11,629 bases of DNA from Methylococcaceae bacterium UBA662 (GTDB lineage Bacteria > Pseudomonadota > Gammaproteobacteria > Methylococcales > Methylomonadaceae): positions 1 through 11,629 of the forward strand of contig DBNW01000081.1 in the NCBI GenBank assembly GCA_002299425.1, written 5' to 3'. Shown piece after piece: positions 1-6,156 of the stretch. Under the pieces are notes generated by a model. It was given only the letters and a program-made list of their open reading frames with translations, was not told the DNA's origin and searched no databases. The position numbers and the translations under genes are program-made. The first letter of the stretch is position 1. Each line of letters opens with the position of its first letter.

Positions 1-44
1 AATTTAAGCGCGATTGCCCTGGGGTTATGAGGGGTATTGATGGA

Positions 45-98
45 GCAGATTAAATTAGCTCTTCCAGGGCTTTAAAACCCTGGAAGACCTGCTTTTTT
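45..98 (+). terminator. Intrinsic terminator of an upstream plus-strand gene
   Basis: A 10-bp perfect stem (60-69 with 78-87, arms TCTTCCAGGG / CCCTGGAAGA, 8-base loop) sits inside a second short stem, GCAG at 45-48 with CTGC at 89-92. Six T follow immediately at 93-98. The T run on the plus strand suggests it ends a plus-strand gene entering from the left. Two frames are open from the window edge: one stops with TGA at 28-30, the other with TAA at 51-53, and I cannot tell which is the real gene end. The hairpin may also stop transcription of the minus-strand gene ending at 120, but no clear T run follows it on that strand. Confidence 0.6.
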
Positions 99-119
99 CT
101 TAGCAAGAAGACCGTGTGT

Positions 120-668
120 TTACCAGGTGCAACGGACTGGTGTCCATTCCCTGTGCAACAGCCGCTGTTCTGGAACCATCTTCATTCTATCTTCAGACCT
201 GCCTTGGCCTGCTATCAAAAACTCGTTGCGCGCACCGGTGCCAACGATTTTTACTTGCACTTCATAAGCGTACGAAGGATCTTGCGGGTCATCATCGCCC
301 AAATCCGTGTTCACGATCACAGCACCGCCAGCAGCGACAGGATCCCGCCGTCCTGAAGACAGCAAGACTTTGGGCTTGCCTGTAGCAGGCCACCAACCAT
401 TCTTAGGTGGGGTACCGCCTTCAAATTCGCCACGGCCATCAATTTGGAAAAAACGCGCCTCGAAAGTAGCGGTCGCTGCGCTATTGTTAAGCAACTGCAC
501 GGTGTAGAACCGGCTCGCCAGCCTTAGTGGTGCATCCGGATCGTCTTCTTGGTTGCTTTCACCGATATTTTCGATAGGGCCTGAAGACAAGCAGTAAGTT
601 GCAGCGGAAGCGGTGTTTGCTCCGAACAGCAAAAGGCCGCACAGGCCAGTCACAGAAAGGGTTTTCAT
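120..668 (-). CDS. Small secreted protein of unknown function
   Basis: This encodes 182 residues. I start at ATG 668-666 because a GGAG motif lies 8 bases upstream and the protein then begins with a classic Sec signal peptide: MKTL, a hydrophobic core to about residue 16, and a likely cleavage after ...NTASA (residue 22). An in-frame ATG at 749 would add 27 residues before the signal peptide, which is unlikely. The mature protein is about 160 residues. It has one cysteine near each end (C26 and C180) that could form a disulfide, acidic patches (EDDPD, DLGDDDPQD) and alternating hydrophobic stretches typical of a beta-sandwich. There are no membrane segments and no lipobox. I do not recognise the family. 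It stands alone in the intergenic space, 192 bases beyond the histidine kinase, with its own leader region. Confidence 0.75.
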   Translation of the reverse strand: MKTLSVTGLCGLLLFGANTASAATYCLSSGPIENIGESNQEDDPDAPLRLASRFYTVQLLNNSAATATFEARFFQIDGRGEFEGGTPPKNGWWPATGKPKVLLSSGRRDPVAAGGAVIVNTDLGDDDPQDPSYAYEVQVKIVGTGARNEFLIAGQGRSEDRMKMVPEQRLLHREWTPVRCTW

Positions 669-730
669 GAAGAATTCTCCGAAAATAATATTGAAGGATA
701 CGGCATTGCCGGGGACGGCTGTTAGAAGCG

Positions 731-760
731 CTAGCCCCTGTAATGACAAGCCGGGGCTAG
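731..760. repeat. Inverted repeat upstream of the secreted-protein gene
   Basis: CTAGCCCC (731-738) and GGGGCTAG (753-760) form an 8-bp perfect stem with a 14-base loop. It lies 63 to 92 bases upstream of the minus-strand start at 668. It could be a 5'-leader hairpin of that gene or part of the read-through barrier after the histidine kinase. No T run follows on the minus strand, so a simple terminator role is unlikely. Confidence 0.4.
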
Positions 761-782
761 GTTAACAAAAATAAATGCAAAA

Positions 783-801
783 CGGAATCATTTTCATTAA
801 T
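783..801 (-). promoter_or_regulatory. Weak Fur-box-like sequence
   Basis: Read on the minus strand, this 19-base stretch matches the Escherichia coli Fur consensus (GATAATGATAATCATTATC) at 12 of 19 positions by my hand alignment, including the core TAATGA and AAT.ATT. It lies about 115 to 133 bases upstream of the secreted-protein start. AT-rich intergenic DNA can give such a score by chance, so this is a pointer only. If real, it would make the secreted protein iron-regulated. Confidence 0.2.
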
Positions 802-837
802 AAACATCCAAGGTGTTTTTAAACACGCTAAAAGCGT

Positions 838-862
838 AAAACCGAGCGATTGTGGCTCGCTC
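838..862 (-). terminator. Possible weak terminator of the histidine-kinase operon
   Basis: On the minus strand a 6-bp stem (GAGCGA 862-857 with TCGCTC 849-844, 7-base loop) starts within the kinase stop codon and is followed by GG and four T (841-838). The T tract is short. A second small hairpin (ACGCT / AGCGT, 825-829 with 833-837) lies just beyond. Together they may end the operon, but the signal is not strong. Confidence 0.35.
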
Positions 863-2207
863 AAGGAAAATACACCGTCCATTTCATGCCGCCTAATGCC
901 GCGCTAGTACCTCCTTCCAGCCGGCCATTAATCAGGCCGATTAAATCGTGCACGACTGTCATGCCAATGCCATGCCCGTGAATGTTTTCATCAGCGCGAA
1001 CGCCGCGTTTTAAAATTTCATTAAACTGGCCTGCCGGGATACCCGGTCCGTCGTCTTCAATAGTTAACAACACGGAGAAATCCCGCCTGGCTTTCCTTTG
1101 ATTCAGGCAAATGCTAACCGTGACCTGGTGCTGACACCATTTGCAGGCATTGTCCAGCAAGTTACCGACAATTTCATACAAGTCGCCTTGTTCGCAATAA
1201 ATGGGGCAGGCATCGGGGATGTCCAGCTCAAAGCGGATGTTTTTGTCCCGATACACCTTGCCTAAAGACGCTAGGATTTTATTGATAATGTCGGCTAAGT
1301 CTGCCGTTTTGATGGTTTTGTACGCGCCCTTAGCCGCCGCCCGTTGCAATTGGTAATCGACAATTTCGTTCAGCCTTGAAATTTGTTCTTGAACCGTCTG
1401 CCTGTTTTCACTGAACGACTCGGCGCAACCCCGCAATATAGCCAACGGGGTTTTTAGGCTGTGCGCTAAATCCGCCAGATTGTTTCGGTAACGCGCCAAA
1501 TGCGCGCGTTCAATACTGATAAATGCGTTCAAATTACCCACTAAGCTTTGCAATTCTGTGGGATACACACCGTCCAAGTGGGTTTTCCGTTCTTGCTCGA
1601 TAGCTTCTAGGTCTTGCACAATGCGTCGCAACGGTCTCAAACTCCAGCGCAGCAACTCAAACTGAATGGCCACTAAAACCACCGCTATCACTAACAACAA
1701 AAACCGCAACGCCGATTGCAACGGTTTGATTTGGTTGCTGATAAAACGGGCGTCCTCAGCAACGGTAAAAATATAGACCGGTTCGCCCGCTGCGTTTTTC
1801 CGGGTGGCCGCATAGTGCAACACATAACGGTTGTTGTCATCGAACAAAAACACTGACTCGCCCGGCATCAATTCCGGCGGCTGCATGGCGGTTAAACCGA
1901 GTGCCGAAGGCGATTGCCAAACGATTTTGTGCAGACCCTGGCGGATAAAAGCGTAGACACCCGAACCCGGATTTTCTAGGCGGGGATCATGCAGCCAATG
2001 GTTGGGCATCAACAATTGGGCAGAATCACTGAATGCGGCGGCTGACAGCAGCGAATAAGCCTGGATTTGCAGGCGTTCTCTCAGGGCACTTTCGGCACTT
2101 TCCCGAAAACCCTCTTCCAAAATCACCGCTACCAAGACAAAAAACACGGTCAGTACCAAACCTTCGGCCAGCAACAGCCGAAAGCTCAATGATCTATTCT
2201 TTAACAT
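861..2207 (-). CDS. PhoQ-like sensor histidine kinase
   Basis: This encodes 448 residues, the size of PhoQ/QseC-type kinases. In order: short cytoplasmic N-terminus; membrane helix 1 (about 11-30); periplasmic sensor (about 31-165); membrane helix 2 (about 167-186); a HAMP-like linker; the H box LADLAHSLKTPLAIL with phospho-acceptor H249; the N box NLLDNACKWC (N353); G1 DDGPGIP (386-391); and G2 GHGIG (411-415). The stretches AHSLKTPLA and LDNACKWC closely resemble PhoQ. It should autophosphorylate H249 and pass phosphate to D51 of the regulator encoded 25 bases upstream. The open frame extends to 2354, but that would overlap the regulator gene by over 120 bases. ATG 2207 puts the first membrane helix at the usual place; no strong ribosome site is visible, so coupling with the regulator is likely. 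The ligand cannot be read from the sequence, and the PhoQ name rests on the kinase core only. Confidence 0.9.
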   Translation of the reverse strand: MLKNRSLSFRLLLAEGLVLTVFFVLVAVILEEGFRESAESALRERLQIQAYSLLSAAAFSDSAQLLMPNHWLHDPRLENPGSGVYAFIRQGLHKIVWQSPSALGLTAMQPPELMPGESVFLFDDNNRYVLHYAATRKNAAGEPVYIFTVAEDARFISNQIKPLQSALRFLLLVIAVVLVAIQFELLRWSLRPLRRIVQDLEAIEQERKTHLDGVYPTELQSLVGNLNAFISIERAHLARYRNNLADLAHSLKTPLAILRGCAESFSENRQTVQEQISRLNEIVDYQLQRAAAKGAYKTIKTADLADIINKILASLGKVYRDKNIRFELDIPDACPIYCEQGDLYEIVGNLLDNACKWCQHQVTVSICLNQRKARRDFSVLLTIEDDGPGIPAGQFNEILKRGVRADENIHGHGIGMTVVHDLIGLINGRLEGGTSAALGGMKWTVYFP

Positions 2208-2232
2208 TAACGGCACGGTGCTACAGGCATCT

Positions 2233-2901
2233 TTAGGCGGGTATGCGGTAGCCCCGGCCGCGCAACGTTTCGATGGGTTTGCAAGTGCCATCCGGGTCAA
2301 GCTTCTTCCGCAGCCGACCAATAAAAACTTCAATGACATTGCTGTCGCGTTCAAAGTCTTCGTCGTAGATGTGGGCAGTCAATACCGACTTGGAAATCAG
2401 CTCGCCTTTACGCAGCATCAAATACTCCAAAACCTTGTACTCATAGGCCGTTAAATCCAGCTTCTCACCGCAAACAAACACCTCCTGAGCAACCGTGTCC
2501 AACGCGATGTTGCCGTGAGTCAACACAGGGTGGGCTTGCCCCACCGAACGCCGAATCAGGGCGTTCAGCCGGGCCAGTAATTCCTGGTAATGAAACGGCT
2601 TGACCAAATAATCATCCGCACCCGCTTCCAAGCCCTCCACTTTATCTTGCCAGCGGTTGCGGGCGGTCAGCACCAAAACCGGCAAGCCGATACCCGCCTT
2701 ACGCAAACGGTTGACCAGCTCAATCCCAGAAAAATCAGGCAAACCAATGTCTACAATCGCCGCATCCAAGGCGTATTCCTTAGCCATAAAAAGCCCGTCC
2801 GCGCCGTTATGGGCCATGTCTACCGCAAAGCCCTTGCTTGCTAAAAAATCCCGGACTTGACCGGCCAAAATTTTTTCATCCTCAACCACTAGCACACGCA
2901 T
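2233..2901 (-). CDS. PhoP-like OmpR-family response regulator
   Basis: This encodes 222 residues. The receiver domain (1 to about 115) has acidic E7/D8, phospho-acceptor D51 (AIVDIGLP), T79 and K101 (LVKPFH). The segment LTARNRWQDKVEGLEAGADD is very like PhoP of enterobacteria. The C-terminal winged helix (about 125-222) carries LTAYEYKVLEYL and ends GRLRKKLD...LRGRGYRIPA, typical of OmpR/PhoB-type DNA binding. It is expected to bind direct-repeat DNA as a dimer once phosphorylated by the kinase gene 25 bases downstream. The start at 2901 has GAGG six bases upstream. Only 8 bases separate it from the sppA stop, so it is probably co-transcribed with sppA, HAD and rluC. PhoP-type genes more often form a stand-alone pair with their kinase; being appended to this operon is the odd point. 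Confidence 0.93.
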   Translation of the reverse strand: MRVLVVEDEKILAGQVRDFLASKGFAVDMAHNGADGLFMAKEYALDAAIVDIGLPDFSGIELVNRLRKAGIGLPVLVLTARNRWQDKVEGLEAGADDYLVKPFHYQELLARLNALIRRSVGQAHPVLTHGNIALDTVAQEVFVCGEKLDLTAYEYKVLEYLMLRKGELISKSVLTAHIYDEDFERDSNVIEVFIGRLRKKLDPDGTCKPIETLRGRGYRIPA

Positions 2902-2909
2902 GACATCCT

Positions 2910-3869
2910 CTAGTTCAGCGGGGATGCCGCAAAATTGGCAAGCACTCCGGCAAAAGCCGTTCCCAATCTGCCCGCGAGGCGGTCCAGCAGGCGTTCTTGA
3001 CGGGTATAATCCATGCGTTTTTTAACGCCAATCAGCTTTTCGGCAACCGAGTCTTGTGAGCCGAAGTCATCCGCCAAACCCAATTTAATACCGGACTCAC
3101 CCGTCCACACCAAACCGGAAAACAGTTCCGGCGTTTCTTTCAGACGGTCGCCACGGCCTGCTTTAACAGCAGCGATAAATTGTTGATGCACTTGGTTCAA
3201 CAAGGTTTGCATGTATTCGCGCTCGCTGTCCTTAGACGGCGAAAACGGGTCAAGTAACGCCTTGTGCTCGCCTGCGGTCATTAACCTGCGCTCAACACCG
3301 ATTTTTTTCATGGTATCGACGAAACCGAAACCGTCCATCAAAACCCCGATGGAGCCTAGCAAGCTAGCCGGGCTGACGAAAATTTTGTCGCTGGCCGAAA
3401 CGGCGTAGTAACAACCGGAGGTACAAATATCGGCAACCACCGCATAAATGGGCAATTTTGCATGTTCGGTTTTTATTTTTTTGATCTCGTCATAAATAAG
3501 GCTGGAGTGTACGGGACTGCCGCCGGGGGAATTGGCGTACAAAATAATGCCCTTAGTATTAGGGTTTTGTACCGCCTTCCGCAAGCTGTCGACAATAGCT
3601 TCGGCGTTAGCTTGCTGGTCTTCGGCGATCATGCCAATTATATTGATGACGGCGGCATGACCTTCCCCGGTTGATATTTCGGCCTCAAACTGAGGGTACA
3701 ACGTGACCCCGGCCAAAATAAACAGATACAAAAACAGCAACACCTTAAAAAAGGCACTCCAGTGCCGGCTGCGTTTTTGTTCTGCCAGGGCCGCAAAAGC
3801 CAGTTTTTCAATGATACTGCGTTCCCAAGCGGAGCCGTGCGCTGAATCTTTATCGTGTTGATTTTCCAT
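2910..3869 (-). CDS. sppA: SppA-type signal peptide peptidase, S49 family
   Basis: This encodes 319 residues, the short single-domain form of SppA rather than the ~600-residue duplicated E. coli form. It has a cytoplasmic head (1-38), one membrane anchor (about 41-58) and a ClpP-like protease domain. The nucleophile is S151 in DICTSGCYYAVSA and the general base is K203 in AGEHKALLDPF. Their spacing of 52 residues equals that of Ser147/Lys199 in Bacillus subtilis SppA. Other family marks are YANSPGGSP (111-119) and SLLGSIGV (169-176). It should sit in the inner membrane with the active site outside, cutting leftover signal peptides and other short membrane peptides. I start at ATG 3869 (MENQHDKD), 5 bases after the HAD stop; the frame stays open to 3914 but that would overlap HAD. 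No clear Shine-Dalgarno is visible, suggesting translational coupling. Confidence 0.93.
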   Translation of the reverse strand: MENQHDKDSAHGSAWERSIIEKLAFAALAEQKRSRHWSAFFKVLLFLYLFILAGVTLYPQFEAEISTGEGHAAVINIIGMIAEDQQANAEAIVDSLRKAVQNPNTKGIILYANSPGGSPVHSSLIYDEIKKIKTEHAKLPIYAVVADICTSGCYYAVSASDKIFVSPASLLGSIGVLMDGFGFVDTMKKIGVERRLMTAGEHKALLDPFSPSKDSEREYMQTLLNQVHQQFIAAVKAGRGDRLKETPELFSGLVWTGESGIKLGLADDFGSQDSVAEKLIGVKKRMDYTRQERLLDRLAGRLGTAFAGVLANFAASPLN

Positions 3870-3874
3870 AATGG

Positions 3875-4522
3875 TTACATAAACTCTAAAAGTTGGGTGG
3901 GCTGATCCAAGCACAGCAAAGGCTGGTATTGCCTTAGGGATTCAAGCGGGTGAGCACCGCAGGCGACAGCCACCGACGGTATTTGGGCGTTCCTGGCCAT
4001 TTGCAAATCATGAATGGAATCTCCGACCATTAAGGTGCGCTCCCGGCTTATCCGGGTGTAACCAATCAGCTCGTTGATCATTTTCGGGTCGGGTTTAGAG
4101 GCGGTTTCATCCGCACACCGGGTAGCGCAAAAAAACTCCCGAGTACCGGTTTCGGCCAAAGCCTCGTCAAGACCCGCCCGGGTCTTGCCAGTGGCCACTG
4201 CTAAGTGATAACCGGCTGCTTGCAATTGCTGCAACATGCCGTAAACGCCTGCAAACAAATCGTCCCGGCTGACCCGGTGCGAAAAATACTCACGACTGTA
4301 ATGCTCAATCAGCAAATGCTGGAGGTCATCGTTTGCTTGCGGAAATAGACGTTTCATAGCTCGGTCGATGCTTAAACCAATGACGTCCTTAGCGGCCTGA
4401 TGTTCAGGGGCGGGCAAGCCGCAGTGTTCACCTGCTTTTTTCAAGCAACGGGCGATCCAATCTACGGAATCCATCAGGGTACCGTCCCAATCGAAGATAA
4501 TTAAATCAAACCGGTTCTTCAT
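3875..4522 (-). CDS. HAD-IA family phosphatase (phosphoglycolate phosphatase-like)
   Basis: This encodes 215 residues. All four HAD motifs are present: DWDGTLMDS with nucleophile D11 and acid/base D13; motif II T111 in AVATGKT; motif III K143 in ASKPDP; motif IV GDSIHD with D168 and D172. A helical cap lies between motifs I and II (about 20-85), as in the Gph/PGMB subfamily. It should be a soluble Mg-dependent phosphatase for a small phosphorylated metabolite; the substrate cannot be read from the sequence. The start overlaps the last 17 bases of rluC, and AAGG lies only one base before the ATG, so translation is probably coupled to rluC. The order rluC-HAD-S49 peptidase is, as I recall it, the same in Pseudomonas aeruginosa beside rne. 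Confidence 0.92.
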   Translation of the reverse strand: MKNRFDLIIFDWDGTLMDSVDWIARCLKKAGEHCGLPAPEHQAAKDVIGLSIDRAMKRLFPQANDDLQHLLIEHYSREYFSHRVSRDDLFAGVYGMLQQLQAAGYHLAVATGKTRAGLDEALAETGTREFFCATRCADETASKPDPKMINELIGYTRISRERTLMVGDSIHDLQMARNAQIPSVAVACGAHPLESLRQYQPLLCLDQPTQLLEFM

Positions 4523-5465
4523 GCCTTAGCAAGTCGGTCAAGGGTTTTGGCAAAGGGGCGAAAACGGTTATCGGCTGGCCACTGTCTGGATGCTGAAACG
4601 TTAAGGTCGCAGCATGCAAGAACATGCGATTATAGCCTTTGTTTTTGAAATAACGGTTACTGTCATCAAAACCGTAACGCTCATCCCCTACGATAGGATG
4701 GCCTAAGCTGGCGGCATGCACCCGGATTTGATGGGTACGTCCAGTTTTTGGCATGGCCTCGACTAAGGTCGCTTCTTTAAACAGACGAACCCGTCGGAAC
4801 AACGTTTCCGCAGGCTTGCCGGTCGAGCTGACGACCACTTTTCGCTCTCCTCCTTGGCCGACATTTTTTCGCAACGGCACCGTGACGACTTGTTTTTTAC
4901 GCAGCCACTGCCCGGCCAATAAAGCCGTGTACGTTTTTTGCACTTGGTCCAGCCGAAACAACCCGTGTAACTGCCGTAGCGCGGCGGCTTTTTTAGCAAT
5001 GATCAGACAGCCGGAGGTGTCTTTGTCCAATCGGTGTACCAATTCCAAAAACTTAGCTTCCGGCCTGGCTAAGCGCAAGCCTTCAATCACGCCGGCATTC
5101 ACACCGCTGCCGCCGTGGACGGCAAAATCTGACGGCTTGTTGATAACCATCAGAGAATCGTCCTCAAACAAAATACCCTGCCACAAAGCCTCTCTCAAAT
5201 GAGAGGGGAGAAACGTCGTGACTGGCCGGTCGGCTACCCTGACCGGCGGAATCCTGACCATATCCCCTAATACCAAACGGTAGTCGGCATCGACCCGGCC
5301 TTTATTGACCCGCACCTCGCCTTTTCTGACAATTCGGTAGATAAACGTTTTTGGCACGCCTTTCAACCGGGCGATTAAAAAATTATCCAACCGTTTTTCT
5401 TGGTTATTTTCGTTTATTTCGACGTATTGCACAGACAACGCAGTGCCGGTCTCAGGTTTATTCAT
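4506..5465 (-). CDS. rluC: 23S rRNA pseudouridine synthase RluC
   Basis: This encodes 319 residues, the family length. An N-terminal S4 RNA-binding domain (about 25-75, with KGVPKTFIYRIVRKGEVRVN) is followed by the pseudouridine synthase domain. Catalytic D147 lies in HRLDKDTSG, with TGRTHQIRVH (241-250) and NKPSDFAVHGGSG (109-121) matching E. coli RluC closely. RluC isomerises U955, U2504 and U2580 of 23S rRNA in E. coli. It is divergent from rne, as in E. coli and Pseudomonas, and is the first gene of a probable five-gene operon. The start at 5465 has only a weak ribosome site (CCCAAG), and a 12-base perfect palindrome lies 7 bases upstream of the ATG. RluD or another RluA-family enzyme is a less likely identity given the high similarity and the rne neighbour. 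Confidence 0.96.
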   Translation of the reverse strand: MNKPETGTALSVQYVEINENNQEKRLDNFLIARLKGVPKTFIYRIVRKGEVRVNKGRVDADYRLVLGDMVRIPPVRVADRPVTTFLPSHLREALWQGILFEDDSLMVINKPSDFAVHGGSGVNAGVIEGLRLARPEAKFLELVHRLDKDTSGCLIIAKKAAALRQLHGLFRLDQVQKTYTALLAGQWLRKKQVVTVPLRKNVGQGGERKVVVSSTGKPAETLFRRVRLFKEATLVEAMPKTGRTHQIRVHAASLGHPIVGDERYGFDDSNRYFKNKGYNRMFLHAATLTFQHPDSGQPITVFAPLPKPLTDLLRHEEPV

Positions 5466-5472
5466 AGACTTG

Positions 5473-5484
5473 GGAAAATTTTCC
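5473..5484. repeat. 12-base perfect palindrome before rluC
   Basis: GGAAAATTTTCC is fully self-complementary and lies 7 bases upstream of the rluC start codon, where the ribosome site should be. It could act as an operator half-site pair or fold as a small helix in the rluC leader, or be chance in an AT-rich spacer. Confidence 0.35.
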
Positions 5485-5510
5485 GACTTAAAGGGGCGAT
5501 ACTTAAAAAA

Positions 5511-5539
5511 TTGATGAATGCTCGCAAGGTTGTTATATT
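5511..5539 (+). promoter_or_regulatory. Sigma-70 promoter for rne
   Basis: TTGATG (5511-5516) and TATATT (5534-5539) match the -35 consensus at 4 of 6 and the -10 at 5 of 6 positions, with the ideal 17-base spacer. Transcription would begin near 5546, giving an rne leader of about 610 bases. It is 46 bases from the divergent rluC start, so the two promoters must lie close together or overlap. For rluC I see only a TATAAC-like -10 on the minus strand in the same place, without a good -35. Confidence 0.65.
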
Positions 5540-5545
5540 AGACGG

Positions 5546-6156
5546 GTTTTTTTAAAGAAAAAACATACAGGTCAACTTTATTTGGGCAACCCCTGGTCTT
5601 TTTAAAGCCATCGCCCGCCATTTAGGCATAGCCACCGCCACCCAAACAAATGCCGGGCAAAAAAACCACGCCAGGGGACAAAATAAAACCGGCGAGTGCT
5701 GCCACAAAAAAACAAACCCGTAAAATCCCTGTCTACGCCTAGCCCAAAAGAATCATGGCACCCGCAATAGACGGGTACAAAATTACCCAGCGACCGCCTT
5801 ATTTAATGTTAAGGCTACGCAACATTAGGTCTAACCAGACACACTCTTTATTTAACCCCTGCCCACACCAGGCTAGCAGAAAGACTGATTTAACAGCAAC
5901 TTAAAAAACCACTGGCTGAAATCCTCGCCCCGGCTACCGGGAAATTGCCAGCCCAATTGGGTTTGCAAGCCTGACAAAACTCACCCACCGTAACTCTGGC
6001 CTGCCGTTGGCGGGCTTCCAGCCCGGTCGGGTTTGCAAACAAGGCGGAATTCAACCCGTGTGCATCAAACACTAGGTGCCAGCCGCCCTAAGAGAAAACT
6101 ACTAAACAGTCCCATTTTTAATCTGGCAACGGAGCAGAACACAACAAGGACACACA
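5546..6156 (+). promoter_or_regulatory. Long structured 5' leader of rne
   Basis: No gene fits this stretch on either strand, but it is rich in possible helices. (1) GTTTTTT 5546-5552 with AAAAAAC 5558-5564, at the predicted 5' end. (2) Nested stems CCCCTGG 5590-5596 with CCAGGGG 5671-5677, enclosing GCCCG 5613-5617 with CGGGC 5654-5658. (3) CCTGTCTA 5728-5735 with TAGACGGG 5768-5775, one G-U pair. (4) GGGTA 5773-5777 with TACCC 5784-5788, which competes with (3). (5) TAATGTT 5804-5810 with AACATTA 5821-5827. (6) GTCT/AGAC 5829-5840. (7) CGGGCT 6011-6016 with AGCCCG 6020-6025. In E. coli the 361-base rne leader folds into hairpins through which RNase E controls decay of its own message. By analogy this leader may do the same, though I cannot align it to the E. 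coli element. The ribosome site AAGGA (6146-6150) is 6 bases before the rne ATG. Confidence 0.5.
5948..6040. repeat. Imperfect 23-base direct repeat in the rne leader
   Basis: The stretches 5948-5970 and 6018-6040 match at 19 of 23 positions, 70 bases apart. Both have the plan CCAGCCC, five variable bases, GGGTTTGCAA. In the first copy CCCAATTGGG (5952-5961) is a perfect palindrome; in the second GTTTGCAAAC (6031-6040) is one. The pattern could be two binding sites, a duplicated RNA hairpin, or part of a genome-wide intergenic repeat family. The minus strand is open here (5890-6072) but only because of the repeat's composition; I do not consider it a gene. Confidence 0.5.

Noticed and set aside
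801..825. Two TGTTTA motifs on the minus strand, resembling PhoP box halves
   Set aside because: The canonical box has a 5-base gap between the halves; here it is 13. The motifs are also part of a small A/T-rich palindrome.
4753..5202. A 149-codon plus-strand open frame inside rluC
   Set aside because: It lies fully antisense to the conserved catalytic region of rluC, has no ribosome site or recognisable domain, and is explained by the codon bias of the opposite strand.
5755..5904. A 49-codon plus-strand ORF (MAPAIDGYKI...) in the rne leader
   Set aside because: It has only a weak AAGA before the ATG, no recognisable character, and overlaps the candidate RNA helices. Conservation in relatives would be needed to revive it.
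5890..6072. A 60-codon minus-strand ORF in the rne leader
   Set aside because: It spans the duplicated 23-base motif and looks like a by-product of repeat composition; no ribosome site or domain.
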